Positions 47,466 through 60,974 of a stretch of DNA of 64,000 nucleotides are shown here, in pieces (the stretch's first letter is position 1; every line of letters begins with the position of its first letter). Origin of the DNA: Piper betle (Eukaryota > Streptophyta > Magnoliopsida > Piperales > Piperaceae); the NCBI GenBank assembly GCA_033002965.1, contig JAURVB010002106.1, positions 30,225-94,224 of the forward strand. Direction: 5' to 3'. The translations under genes and the position numbers were made by a program. Below the pieces are notes generated by a model. The model was given only the letters and a program-made list of their open reading frames with translations, ran no database searches and was not told the origin of the DNA.

Positions 47466-48242
47466 ACCTTCCCTCATAAAAATTTTGTCCTTGAAATTTA
47501 ACTCAAGGAGGTTCTACTTAAACTGTAACCGAGAAGCAAGGTACACATCAGTTGTATCCTCTACTTCTTCAACAATCATGCATATCCTCACTGACTATAG
47601 TTGTGCTGATGTGGCAAGTTCTGCTAGTGATGCTGTCAATATCAAACCTTTCCAATTCTAAACTGCATGTGCCTATTCCGACATTACCATCATCATTCTC
47701 TTTAGTTCTGACCCTTAATGTGAACTCGGTGAAAGAACCTAAGTCACCTCTAAGGGCCTATTGGGTTGGTCAAGCAGCTACTCTACAGTATTGTAAGGTG
47801 CTAGTTTGAGCTATATCTAGGAAGACTATGTCGAGACAAGGCCTACATGCTAACATCTACCCATGTCTCTCTGATCCTCATCTATGTGAAAACTCAACTA
47901 CATGTGTTCTCATGAAACTCTATTCTAGGTCCTATAGCCATCCTAAGGTGTGCTATGATTCTTCTGGTAGGTACCGGTGTATAGGCTAATGAGCTGCAAG
48001 GCCCACTGTCGCTAATTTAGATCCAACTCTCAGATGTTCTTGTATAAGGAACTAGACTGCTCACCGGGTTTTGACTTGGTCCCGAGTTAAGTTTCTCACT
48101 CAGATCTAGAAGAGAATAAGGATAGCTAGTATGACTCTACTATACACTATAGCTCTAGTGGCTATCTATATAAAAACTAACTACTATTGAAGAGAGATCT
48201 CTCTGACGGAATGGAGGCGAGAACACTTGTACATGCACAACG
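47466..48242 (-). mobile_element. Internal region next to the LTR fragment
   Basis: It matches 19,857-20,600 of the complete family A element (CCTTCCCTC, GGAGGTTCTACT, CACATCAGTTGTATCC) in the same order, including the polypurine tract at the left edge. It is interrupted at 48,243 by an LTR and resumes at about 51,265. Confidence 0.72.
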
Positions 48243-50048
48243 TGTAAAACCCACAATTCGAGTCAGGGTTTTATATTCAGAATCGGTTGGTTTGACTGTT
48301 ATTTTTGAGTGAGTCAGTTTCAGAACACGTGTACTGAGCCGATGCCAGTTGCATGTATGAGCTATGAGGGTCATGCGTACCCAAGTATATGATGATAACG
48401 TCATGAGCACAACAGAACAGAATGAGTTATTAGAATATATGAGAGTATGCCAGTTATGTTTTTTCTTATTTTTATATATAGTGGATCGTAGAATTAGTTT
48501 TAGGCCATTTATCGAGTTAGGACGCGCTACAGGCAGTTTGGGTGGGTTGATAGTTCTAGAGCATATCATTACAATGTTTTGGTGTTTCTCTGATTTTACG
48601 GGATTTTTCCCGATTTTTATGATTTTTTTTCGGATTTAATACGACTTAGTTATTATACTTGACTCGAGCAAGAGACGAGTCAAGTCTTATTTACGAAATT
48701 GCCACCCAGTTATTTTTCTCCTCCCTCGCCACTTTCCCCTTCCAAACCCTAGCGCCCCCACTGTTTGGTGCCGCCACCACCGGCACCGTCGTCGCCTTGC
48801 CCTCGGGCGCAGTCGCCTTGCCCTCGGGCGCAGCCGCCTAGCCCCGCCAAGGTGTTGCCATGCCACCCCAAGCGCTGTCGGCCATCGTCCGGCCTCCACG
48901 ACGCCGAACCGCCGCGCCCGTATCACGCTTTACTCGCCGATCGCGCCACCGGCAACTGTCGCCACCGCGATCCAGCTGTAGCCTCGACACCCTCGACCAC
49001 CCAGCAACCTTCCCCGACCGGAACGGAGGCCATCGCCGCCCAGGCCAGCCGGATCTAGTTACCCATCGCTGCCACCACTGTTTTAGCCATTTTCAGGTGA
49101 GCTGCCACCTCCGTTGGCCACGTCGACATCATAGATGCGTCAGGCTCACCGAGCCAGTTCTAATGGTACCAATATGACCCCTATCTAGCCAGTACACACC
49201 ACTGATGGTTCTTGCCGGAAAACTGCTGGAAGCTGCCGGAAAACCACTGAATCCTGCCGGAAAACCGCCGGAACTTGCCGGAAAACCGGATTCGATGGAA
49301 TTCGCCAGATCTTCCGTGAAGCTCGTCCAGTCGAACCTGATCAACTTCGAACATCGCCGAGAGTCAAATTTGAGCTCCGAGACGCGCGACAAAACCCTAG
49401 CCGTCGCTGATTGCCGATGACGTGAGGTATAATTACCTCCGAATTGATAATTTAAACTTGATGATTGTTAGCACAACATGCTAGGGTTGATTTATGATGT
49501 GATTTATAGTGCATGGAGGATAAGTGATGAAGTGATAAGTTACATGATGTGATTGATAGTGCATGGAGGATAAGTGATCTAATGAGATAAGTAAATATGA
49601 GCATGCTAATCGAGTATGAAGTAAAAACATAGTAAAAATTGGTATGAATAGGATTAGTTAGAATTATTTCCATACTTATGATTATTTGATTGTTGATTGA
49701 TATTTATTGAGTTTGATGCATCATTTAGTTAGCGGATGTTAGTATTTAGTTTTGATGTGTAGGTATGGAGTAGGAGCTCGCTGCCTAGGCGCGATGACAA
49801 GCTTGGAGCTTCTACCAGGTCCGTTTAGGACTCGTCTCTATTTTCGCTCTTTTTTGTTGTATGTTTATTTTATTATTTACAAGACAGGTTAAGTGGCATT
49901 TTATTGGATCCCACTTAACTCGGGCCATTTAGTCGAACAGATTTTTGGATTAATAACCCATTGAGGATGAGATCCCTCGAGGATGATTTCAAAAACAAGA
50001 TCCACCACAAGTTGCCTTCGGGCTTATTATATAAATCCCTACCCAGCC

Positions 50049-50088
<40 letters not shown>

Positions 50089-51244
50089 AGTTTTCGTGTT
50101 TTCAATGAAATGAGAGATGGAGAAACCGACTGCATGTACCATGAGCGGATGCTGTGATAGTCAAAGTGGGCTTTGGATTAGTGCAAGAGGACTGTTCCAT
50201 TCCTGAAGGATCCTGACAACTCCGCGTTTGAGTTCCTCACACCCGGAGAACGTGGAGCGTTTACGGGTATTGTTTAGTATAGCGCGCGTCTGGACTTGTG
50301 GTTCAAATGGTACTAAAGGCGACTTCCTGAGAGTACTCAGCCTTTGTGCTCAAGGCCAGGAGAAATATGGAGGTAAGGAGAGGGCTTAGGATTTGAGACC
50401 AAAAAATGAAGTAAGAAAATATTGAGAGCGGCATCAGCCGCAGTAGATCAGTAAGTTCGGGATGCTACCGAGTCTGCAGCCCAGTGGCTCCTCAGTAGTG
50501 CCCTTCAGAGTGTTCACATGGAGTATATGATGTTTTCTTTCATATGAGAGTTTGCTCTCATAGCCAGCTTGTTATAGTTTTTTTTCCGGACCAGTAACAT
50601 TGTTACTGATGTGTTTTTATACTATATGTAGGTAATAATCATGAGTTGGAGGAGTTAGCTTGGACGGAGCATTGTTGTCGCTTGCACACATGTCAGTCGA
50701 TAGAGTAGTTAACACTTTATTTATGATGCTATTATATTGTGAATGTTGTGAAATGCTAAGACATGGTATGATATGATTGAATGTTATGAGATGATGATAA
50801 GATATGATGATGTGACATGATTGAATGGTAAGACACGATGACAGATGTGAAACATGAATAGACTGCATAGCAGGAGCGTGATGGGTTGAGACCCAAGCTA
50901 TAGAGCAAGTAAACAGTATATCAGATTGTGTGAATGAAGTTGCGTGATATATAGATACATGTTTATATATATGTTTATATATAGTATTTTGATAGGGTGA
51001 CCCTAATTGCACTTTTAGGGGAAATTCTGTTCGTTTTATTTCAGAATTTTCATCGATTTTGATCGTAATTGTGATGGTGTGTACTTTGATTTGCATGTCA
51101 TTCATGTAGTATCATGTTAGGATTTGTGCATTCATCCATGCATTAAGAGTTATATCTTCATCTTAAAATGCCGAGATTGGATCCGCATGAGTTACGTTCG
51201 GGTTAGCCGACCTAATCGGGGCTTATAACATGCCAGTTCGATTC
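48243..51244 (+). mobile_element. Family A LTR, plus strand, right end damaged
   Basis: It starts TGTAAAACCCACAATTCG and follows the family A LTR order in reverse to the copies at 2,931 and 16,923: dyad GACTCG-N9-CGAGTC (48,660-48,680), GC-rich segment (48,700-49,420), TATA box (50,028), palindrome (50,592). The final part stops at ATGCCAGTTCGATTC, about 30 bp short of the expected GGGGTGTTACA end, and is joined to the host sequence by a short filler containing TATAAGGGAGTC. Confidence 0.82.
50028..50036 (+). promoter_or_regulatory. Likely LTR TATA box, family A
   Basis: TATATAAAT is followed by CCCTACCCAGCC; the block is conserved in all family A and B LTRs in the window. A (TG)n run (50,062-50,089) lies just downstream in this copy only. 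Confidence 0.5.
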
Positions 51245-51800
51245 TATAAGGGAGTCTAAAAACTTACTCTATAAGGGATTGGAGAGTCTGCATCTGGTCT
51301 ACGTTATGTACTCTGGTCAATGTCTGCTCATCTCAATCATCTGAATAACTGACAGTAGAACCAACAATCTAGAGGGGGGTGAGTGGAAATTCTCGAGTGA
51401 AAACTCTACTCTATCTGTCATCTCTAGGTTATAAGAAATGAGGCTGAATCTCGCGAAAATCTAGTCATACTGCTCAAGAACTCTTAATAGGTGATATCTC
51501 ATCCTCACACGTGGTGGGATCTAACATCAAGTAAATTGGGGAAGTGCACTAGGCTAAGAAAAACCTAGTACATAGGTATGTCACTCTGATCTATGGTAAA
51601 GTCAAGATATCTTGCAAGTGACACGGGAGATGAAATCCCTGTGTATCATACTGGGTGGCCAAAACATTAACAAGTCAATGGACTTGTCTCTAAGATCACC
51701 AGGATTTACTATGCCACAGGTGACTAGTCTATGGAACAGACAATCAATTACGAATCTCAGAAATGGCTCCAGAGTGGCACTAGTTCAATAAGCTAACCCA
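51245..51800 (-). mobile_element. Internal region resumed after family A LTR
   Basis: After a filler of about 20-30 bp the sequence matches 20,640-21,145 (GGAGARTCYGCATCTGGTC ... AGTGGCWCTAGTTCAAT). It ends where a short LTR C fragment begins. Confidence 0.7.
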
Positions 51801-54253
51801 AAACTAGGATTTTACAGGGTTATTTAAACCCTGCCCACTTAGAATTGCATGATTAGTACGGTATTGAGAAATTAAGTTTGATAAACAATAAAAAATAAGC
51901 TTGATTATAAGCTTGATAAACATGAGAAATTAAGTTTGAAATCAACAATAAAAAAAACTAAAACTAAACTAGAAACTGGAATTTTGCCATGACCGACAGG
52001 TTTGAATTTTGGAATGATGCGCTACTGTAAACAAAGATTTCAAGTCATCCCCTCACACCCTGACGACCTCTTTGGTTGCTGGGTCAAAGGGATGGCTCGC
52101 CTAGACCCTTGCTAGTGATGGGTGAGGGAAGTACACTTGGTTATGGGCGGAGTTGTAGTGGGTGACACTGTGGGATATTCTAGACATCTATACCAGTTCA
52201 CTGGCCAAGGCTCATGCCGTCCATGCTCACAGCGCTTGGCCTTGACGTTGGGTTGTTGTGCGGAGAGAAGGGGAGTGTTCCTGGCAGTGCTACTGGCTGG
52301 ATGGAGTTCACCTTGCAGTCTTGGCGGTGCTGCTAGCCAGGCAGCGCGTGCCTTGGTGCAGAACTTGATTCGCCTTGGATAGTTGCTGTAATGCAAGAGC
52401 TTAGGCTTCCAATTGGATTGCTAGGGAAGGGAAGCAGTTAGGGAAGGATGTGATCTGGTTTTGGGTTGAAGAAGAAGAAAGACAGATCTATTTTTGTTCA
52501 AAGGAGAAGGTAGGAGAAGAAGGGACGTTAGGGAAGAAGAAGATGACAGTTTTGTAAATATGGGTTGACTCGATACCGAATCGAGTAAAAAATAATACTA
52601 ACTCGTAATAAATCTTTAAAAATAATTATTCTAGTGGGTTATGGGTTAAAGTTACTAAACTAATTAATTATTGTATGAAATCGCCATGAGTAATAAAAAA
52701 TACGGTAATGATAAACGGTCGATAGTTAATCGACGTACTACAAGCGATTAATTTAAATCGGATGGTTATAAGTAATTAATAAAATAAAAAATATTATCGT
52801 TACCAGATTAAATTTAATATTAGGCAAATAAAGTGATTATTTAATAACGAGTTAGTAAGATACAAAATGGGTTATTAAACTATAATTGTGTAAAAATCAC
52901 AAGCGTTGAACCTAAATAATATAATGGGAATAAATAAAGTTCGAAACTTTATTGAGTTGAATAATTTAAAATAATTGTATTAATAATATCTTTGAATTAA
53001 AATAGCACAAATTATTTTAAATAATTTAATCAAACAACTTAATTAATTAAATTGCTAGGAATAATGATAGCGATTAAAAATTATAATCGAAGAAAAATAT
53101 ACTAATAATAGTAATTAAATATTTGTTTATAAGTTCATAATTATTTTATCATTTGTTAAGTGTGAATTATAATTTAGATAATTAATTTAAAATGTACGGT
53201 AGGATTTAAATAATTATGTCACATGAATAATTTAATATTTAATATTGTTGAATTTTAATCATGATATCTATTAGTTATTTAGTTGCATGCATTTCTACTT
53301 GAATAAAATTATACTTATGTAAAATTTTATTTTCTCGTTCGGATTAGGATTGTTGGTCATAGTTGCAGGTTCACTTACGAACTATCCAGGTTAGTATAAT
53401 TATTTGAGATGTTGTATTTTCCCTTGTTGGCAACCATGGTCGGCCTGAACCCAGATTCGACTGCCCTGCACCGAGTGCAACCGGGGTCAAAAATTGACTT
53501 GGTCCGACACGGGGCCGTACCCTTAAAATTACTATGTAGGAGTCTTGGTCGACTTGAGTATCTGACCACCACGCGTCGGAACGCAATCAGGGTCGACTCA
53601 ATTCGGCACAAGGCAGCATCCCCTGAAAGATTGAACACCTGCCCCCATGCTGAAAGGAGTGACAAGGTGCAATGGTGCAAGATGGCTTATTGTGCACTTG
53701 TGATACCGAGAGGGTGAGTCAATGGCAAATGCCGGTGACTACAGGTTGTGGGCCACGTAGCGTGTGTGCACATGCATGGGGTGGTAGCTGGATGGGGTGG
53801 CCACCCCTCCCAGCATATAATGAGCTTTGCATAGGCTCATAACAACTAAAAGACTCTTGAAATGATAATAGGGATTTTATTGACTTGTTTCATTTAATTA
53901 TGAGGCTTAGTGGTTTTATCACTAGCGCAGAATTGCCTCTACAGGTGAGCAGCTTTGGACTGAAGAATAGAAGTGTAGTTGGTGGTTCTTTTACCAACAT
54001 AGGTATGGTGAATCGATAATAAATTGGACTTCCTTTTTACCCTCTTGTGTTATAATTGTGGCTATGGGAAATGGTCTGAGACTATGAGACGGTTATTTTA
54101 TATATTGTCATATGCTATCAGAACATGTTTTATTTTTGTGATTTATAAATTCTAGACTTATTTATAGTATTACAATTCATGTTCTAGAATGTTATGTTTA
54201 CAACAAATTATATTTTTAAGTAACACCCGGTCCGATTCGAGCGGGTCGTTACA
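51801..54253 (+). mobile_element. Mixed LTR block: C-LTR scrap and family D-like LTR
   Basis: Bases 51,801-51,824 read in reverse as TGTAAAATCCTAGTTTTGGG, the start of a family C LTR. Beyond a small internal-like scrap, 53,300-54,253 is homologous in reverse to the solo LTR at 60,644-62,378 (GAACCCAGATTCGACTGCC.., CGAGTGCAACCGGGGTCAA, CGACACGGGGCCGTA). It ends CGGGTCGTTACA, the complement of the family D start TGTAACGACCCG. A dyad GACTCG-N9-CGAGTA is at 52,567-52,587. I could not find the left boundary or a TSD, so the block is probably rearranged. Confidence 0.5.
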
Positions 54254-56058
54254 ATGTAGCCGATGATAGACCAGTCTGGAGGAGACTACTTTACCCAGGC
54301 TCAGGGGCGACACAGAAAGGGACTTTAGTCAGACCAGATTATGTTGACTAGATAGAGGGACACCAATGTATTCTCATCTTGACTTATGGCTTTGCTTCAA
54401 AGTGTACCACAACGGTAGTAGTCACGTGAGTCAAGATTAGTACTACAAATTGGTATGGGATGGCAGATCACACACCACTGAAGAGCGGACGAGACTCGTG
54501 TCAAAAATCACTATGAATCCCTGTAGACTCGAGGAGAGATAGTGGTTCTTTGGGTCGTTTGAACCCCGCTCGATTAGAAGTGTCTGACTAGTATGATATT
54601 GAGAAACATATTCATATTGTTAGTTGATTGAACTAGAGCCACTTAGGAGCCGTCTCTTAGACTCGTCATTGATTAGCTATTCCATAGGCTGGCCATCTAT
54701 GGTGGAGTCCAATCATGATGATCTTAGAGACACATCCACAGACCTACATATATTTTTAAGCCATCCAGTGTCCAATACTAGGTTTTTCCATCACCATTAT
54801 GACTCAGATAGAGACCTTCATTACATACCACATAGGATTTTCTCAGCTTAGTGTACTCTCCCAACACCCTTCATGTCAGACTATGTGAGGATGAGACATT
54901 TCATAATCAGTCATAGAGAAGTGTGACCTAGTTTTTCATTAGAGATCCTTTCACTTGCCATGTGACCAGAGGTGTCAGACAGAGTCATGCCTCTACCCGA
55001 GTATTTTCACACTCACCCTTCTAGATATATCAGTCCTACTATCTATTTATCAAATGGTTGAGATTATCAAACATTGACCAGCGCACATGCCACTGAACAG
55101 ATGCAGATCCTACAGTTCCATGCAAAGTATGTTTTCATAATACTCCTTAAGACACGCTGTACAAATACATGTATTCTTGCTTTCATTCCATCACAAAGAG
55201 CCCTCTTCAACAGCAGTTAGTAGTTATGTAGATAGTTGCGAGTGCCATAGCACGTAGTAGAGTCATAGCAGCTCTCCTTGTTCCATTATGAAATAGTGTG
55301 AAATATTTGACTCGTGAATGAGTTGGCTAGGAACCAGTGAGCGGTCCAATTTCTCTTACAGGGATACCTGAGTGTTTGACCTAGACTGGCGACAATGAAC
55401 CTTACAATCCATTAGTATATACCCTTACTTGGTATTAGAGTCCACCATATACTAGTAGGACTTGCATGACACCCTAGTATAACTGCAGGATATGTAGCAG
55501 AGTGCTCTGAGGGTACACATAGTTGACGTATCATATTGATGAGGATCAGGGAGACATGGGTAGATGTTAGGCCACATACCTCGCACCTAGAGAGTTTGTT
55601 TTTCTAATGTAGCCTAGACTAGTCATTTGCAGTACTTTAGAGTACTTGCTTGACCACCCAATAGACCCTTAGGGGTGAACCTAAGTTTTCTAGCCGAGGT
55701 CATTGCATTTTAGTCCCCATAGTTTGCAGTGACCCTAGGAGCTAGTCCAACGAGATGATTTGAGTATGTATGGTCAGTCCAGTTAGATGATTCTAGCATG
55801 TATGACATGTTTCATCAGATAATTCGATAACATGTAGTCTGTTCAGCCATATTATTAAGGTGCTAGTGAGCTTCATTAGTGTTCAGAGTTTTAGCTTCAT
55901 GTTGGTTGTTTGATGCAGCTAGCCTTTGAGGAAGAGCTACCCTTAATATTATAACTCAACAACTTTACTTTTGCCAACTCAGATGACATCTTCAGTTGAG
56001 TACTCTGATTGGAGTTGATGTGAGAAATTTTGAGGACAGAATTTTTATAAGGAGAGGT
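54254..56058 (+). mobile_element. Family C internal region, 3' portion
   Basis: It matches 11,225-12,599 over its right part and 2,660-2,930 plus 5,887-5,995 over its left part. It ends in the polypurine tract TTATAAGGAGAGG before the LTR at 56,059. No open gag-pol frame is present. Confidence 0.75.
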
Positions 56059-58901
56059 TGTAAAACCCTAGTTTTGGGTTAGGGTTTTACATGCTTGTAG
56101 GTTCTCGGTCTGGGCCAATATTGAGTTAGTTCGAGTGAGCTCAAGCCAGAATAATTTTGAGAATATAAGTATGAGGCTCAGATGGCCATATGAGCATGTT
56201 TTGGAGGTTGTGTTTGTTTGACATGCATATGATGGTTTCAGTTAGGATATAATAGAGCATGAATTATCAGTGTATACACAAGGTGTACATATGGTTTTTA
56301 TGAGTTAGCCTAGATTTTAAACCTAGATCTACGTCGTCGCAGCATTTAGTATCCATTTGGAATTTTTTGACTATTTCATTTGTGTGCAACATAGGAATTT
56401 CAGATCACTAGATTGTGCCCCTATGAGCCCAGCTTGATTGAGTTTAGGGTTAGAGGCCCATTTAGCCTTCTCGCCTTGATTCCTGCCTATAGAGTCAGTT
56501 TTAGGACTCGAGTTAGTTTCCACTTTGGACAATCTCGATCCGAGCTTTCCATCTAATATGTATATTACACATATTCAGATAATGCCATGTGACAAGATCG
56601 GAGCCATCCACGTCAGCCTTGGCTTCACCATGTTAAATATCGAGAGATTTTTCACAATTTCAAAATTTACACCCTTTAGAGCTGCCACCACTTTGGCTTG
56701 CCGCCGGTGAGTTTCCACCTCTCGCCTGACCACCGGATCGGTACAACTATGACCACTTCGAGGCCAACTATTAGTCCATACCCACCATTGCCATCGGCGC
56801 CGCTTCAGTCGCCGCCAGCAACGACATTTTTGCTATGATTTTCGTCGCCGTCGCCACCCTTTAGAGCCGTTCTCCAGCGTTGGCCAGTCTGACCACCCAC
56901 ACAGCTTCTATTTGCTGAGATCTTCATTTTGAGATAACCCACGACGACCGCCATGGTCGTAATCATCATTGCCGACGTCACCACACTTGGTGGCGATCTG
57001 CCCCCTTTCATGCTATTTTTCTGCAAGCCAGTGGTCGAACTCCGCCGATTGTCACCAGGAGAGCCTCCGCCTTAACTCCTCCTATCGATCTCGACTAGCG
57101 GCGAGCTAAGTCGTGTGGCCGTCGGTGTTTTCCGGTGACAGGCATCGCCGCCGCTTGTTGAACCAGTTTACCTGTTTTATGCATATTCACATTGTTTAGT
57201 ATTTTTGGATGTTATGAGAATTTTTCTTTATTTATTAATTATTTTATTTATTTATGTATTTATTTATTTATTTATTCATGATATTCTCTTTCTTATTATT
57301 TATATATTTGTTGACTATGATGAATGATTATGTGACTAAGTATTGTTATTGATAATGTATTAATTCATAAATATTATTTTTGTTCATGTTTTATCTTATT
57401 TTATTTAATGAATTGATTGATTATTAATTGTTTCTTTCTTATGTTATTATTTATAGGTAATTTAGCGTAAGCTCGTATATTTAATGTTTATATTAATAGT
57501 CTTCATGATTAATAAGTATTAGCTATTTATATATTTATCTATTGATTTATTTAATTAATTATTTGTTTGTTTATTTAATTATTTATATGTTTACTAACAC
57601 GAGTATATATAATTTTTACAAGTGCCTAGTCTTGTATTTATATAGAATAATTATATTATTATTTTATTATTAGAGTGTTATTTATATTCATATATTTGTT
57701 ATTTACTTAATTATCTATGAGTGTATTTATTTCTTTGTTTATTTATTTGTTATTTATTAGTATTAGTATTATTATTATCATTATGTCACAATTTACATGC
57801 TATATGTTTAGTTGTAGGTTTATTTATTATTGTTTTATTTATTAGGATGTATTAATAATATAAGCACACACCACAAGCAGGCATCATACAATGTTATGGG
57901 TATTTTATTCAGCAATGGGTTTTGATATAGATTTTGGAGTTCGAGCTCGCTGTACATGTGTCGATTTGTTTGGAGCTTGGACCATAGGTTCTAGGACTCT
58001 CCCTCCCTGCTTAACTCCTTGCGTGTTGAGTTTAATCGTGTTTTATATGTAGGACGGCATCGGCGGCATTTTATTGCATCTCTCCGATGTCGGGTCATTT
58101 AGCTATGTTTTCTATGCATGTTTAATAAAACTACAAGGATGTGATCCCTTGTTGGTTTTCGAACTGAAGCTCCAGAAATGTATGATATAAGCCTCTTCCC
58201 TAAGCCTATTATATAAGTATGTGCAGTTTTACGAATTTCACGAATAAGATAATGAGTGGTACAGAGATATGTATGGACTGCACTAATACTCCTTCAAACC
58301 CTGTGATAGTGCGGTGTGTGAGGGTACTGCATAATGGATCACATTTTTAAAATTTGTTGCACTAACTTAATTGTTCCTTTTTCCACTTGAGAACCGTGAT
58401 GGGTGATATGAGAGATGTGAGGGTGTAAGCATTGTATGTATGAATATGATAATGAGTTGTGCATCCGAGCTAGCACTTGCTTAAGTATGTTTGCTTACTG
58501 CTCAGTGTGAGGCAATCTTGAAGTTTCATAAGTTTTTGTAGGTAATGGAATACCTATTTTCCAATTTGTATTAGTTATTTTTTGGACAAGTAACATTCGT
58601 TATTAATGTTTTTTGTATAATATATATAGGTCTTGCAAAATCTTGAGTCAACTTTGGTGGGAGGACACATAAACACTACACACACTTGAGCACATTGCAA
58701 TTATTTCTTTTCTTACTTTTATTTTTGTTTGACGTGTTTTGACGCGTATTTAATAGTGTCTTCCATTCTTATGACACAGAGAAGGTTGTTTTGATCTATT
58801 TCATCGATCAAGTCATACCGATCGACAATATTAAACATGATGCAATTTTATCGCAACATTTCTGATTCTGTTCTTAGGTGAACTGAAATTGGGGTGTTAC
58901 A
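56059..58901 (+). mobile_element. Family C LTR with internal DNA on both sides
   Basis: The LTR is 2,843 bp, TGTAAAACCCTAGTTTTGGG to AATTGGGGTGTTACA. A polypurine tract lies on its left and a primer-binding site on its right, so it serves at once as a 3' LTR for the left internal region and a 5' LTR for the right one. Landmarks match the copy at 12,600: GC-rich part (56,740-57,150), AT-rich TTTA tract (57,215-57,800), TATA box (58,208) and CATTCGTTATTAATG-type remnant palindrome (58,592). Confidence 0.85.
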
Positions 58902-60643
58902 AATTGGTATGAGAGCCATGTCTTGGTCAATTGAGATGGAAGACTTTTGTTTTGAGCCAAGTGTGTGGAGTTGTCCTTAGCCAAGCTGACAAGTATTTCA
59001 TTTGGTATTTTTTTCAGTGTTTTGGATTTTTACTAAGTTAAATTTGAGCAATGCATGTTTCAGTGTTTATAGAAATTATCAGGTGGATATGAGATAATGA
59101 TTTTAGTAGATGCCAGCATAGATCACACAGGCATGTCATGATAAGTTTAAAGACTAGTCATTCCCTTTACTATGCAAGAGATTTAGACTACTTAGAGTGT
59201 TCACATATTCAGTTAGTTGAAGTTGAGATGAATATTGACCAGGAGTATTTAGAGAACAGATGAGAGTTTGGATAAATGACTTGAGATGGACCACTTCTAG
59301 GAGATAAAAGTGGATGAGTAGTGAGGTGGATTTACAGTCTCATGGACATTTTACCACCTCCCCCTCTTCCACTAGTGTATGTTTGTCCCAACAGTGTTGT
59401 TGGTTACTCTTCACTAGACAAAGGCATGAAAACACCGAGGATAAGCAAGACTACCTTTGACCACAGATTTAGATAGTTGATTGGATTTTACTCGATCTGT
59501 CAAGCTAAGATTAGTGATTACTATTGTGAACTAATCAGCACTTATAATAATAGTTACTTTAGATTCCAGGAGACCAGTATGGGGTCAATATTATTTTTCC
59601 ATGATACATGTCACCACTATCATCTAGACCCCTTCGGATTAGAGACGCATGGTTGGATAACCTGAGTCGAGTTGATAGTAGCTATCTTTGGGGAGATAGA
59701 TGCATGGAAATAAATGTCAGAGACGGTATAGGGTTCACAACGTACATGATCAAGATCAGGCTTCAACACCTGGATTGCACAACCACCATCGTGATGCACA
59801 ACCACTGTCCATATATTGCACTACCACTGACCTAGTGGAGCAGTTATTGTGGAAGTAAGGGCCAAGTAGTTACCTCACCCTACAGGAGGACAACTACTTG
59901 ACAATGTTCCTAGCTTTGCACAGAGACCGCATGTCATAGCATTGAGAGCAGAGTTGGGTCAGGGATTGAGGACAAGATATAGCAACGGTAACATCATCCA
60001 AGTAGAGGAAAGTTAGGCGCACTAGAATTATATGGATGTGATGGTACAAGATTGATTTCACTAGCCATCTTGTATACTAATGCCTTGACCTGACATCATT
60101 AGGTCAGATGTGTATTGCAAGATTGCAAGATAGTGTTAGTAATAGTCTTATAGGGATCACTAGAAAGTGTTAGTAAGTCTTTCAAGGATGTATATGGACA
60201 GAGGCCAAGAACAAGGCAGTGTGACCTCATCCAACGAGAGGAGTTCAACATTGGTCAAATTGTTCAGTCAGCATGATAGCAGATGTATGAGTTATAGCCA
60301 GGGTATATAGATTATCCAGATGGTCAGACATGTAGTGTGACCTCATCCAATGAGAGGAGTTCGACTTGTATTAGAATTTTGGCATAGACGATGGGTTTAG
60401 TGAGGGAGTGTCTATTAGGGAAACATTGTTTTCTTTGTGCTTCACCAGTAATATTAGGTTCTTACCCTGAGACATAGGATTTAGCCTTTGCCCCGAATAT
60501 AGGATGTACCTTCGTGGTACTGTTTAGGACATACAGTGTAGGTAGCCGATGATAGACTAGTTTGGAGGAGACAACTTCCCTTGAGATAGAGGACAACGCA
60601 GATAGGGACTTTAGTTGGACCAGATCAGGTTGACCAGATAAAG
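58902..60643 (+). mobile_element. Family C internal region, 5' portion
   Basis: It starts at the primer-binding site. The right part (60,100-60,640) matches 2,290-2,750 and the complement of family A internal DNA. About three diverged units of the CACAACCAC minisatellite lie at 59,770-59,830. No gag frame is open. The element continues after the inserted solo LTR, at 62,384. Confidence 0.75.
58904..58917 (+). promoter_or_regulatory. Primer-binding site, family C
   Basis: TTGGTATGAGAGCC directly follows the LTR end; it differs by one base from the tRNA-Met complement TTGGTATCAGAGCC found in the family A element. Confidence 0.75.
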
Positions 60644-60736
60644 TGTAACGACCCGGCCATTTGTCACAACATTGTGGGCCTAGCTGGCCAGGTGTTACTA
60701 ACAATTAAGCAAATATGTCTAACATTTTTTTTAACA

Positions 60737-60767
<31 letters not shown>

Positions 60768-60974
60768 TCCACAGTCTTAGACCATTTCCCAGTAGCCACA
60801 CTTATTTCTCAAATAAATAAAAAAAGGAGTCCTCATATTTATTTTGCTCCATGCCCTGGTTGTCAATCACCTAATTTCGTATCTGCACACCTGCAGAGGC
60901 AATTCCGCATTAGTGATTTCAACACTAAGTAGTATAATAGATAAAACAAATCAGTACATTCCACTATTTCCCTG

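Noticed and set aside
52112..52396. Overlapping plus and minus frames of 86-94 codons
   Set aside because: They lie in the GC-richer part of an LTR-like block; no domain and no second supporting copy.
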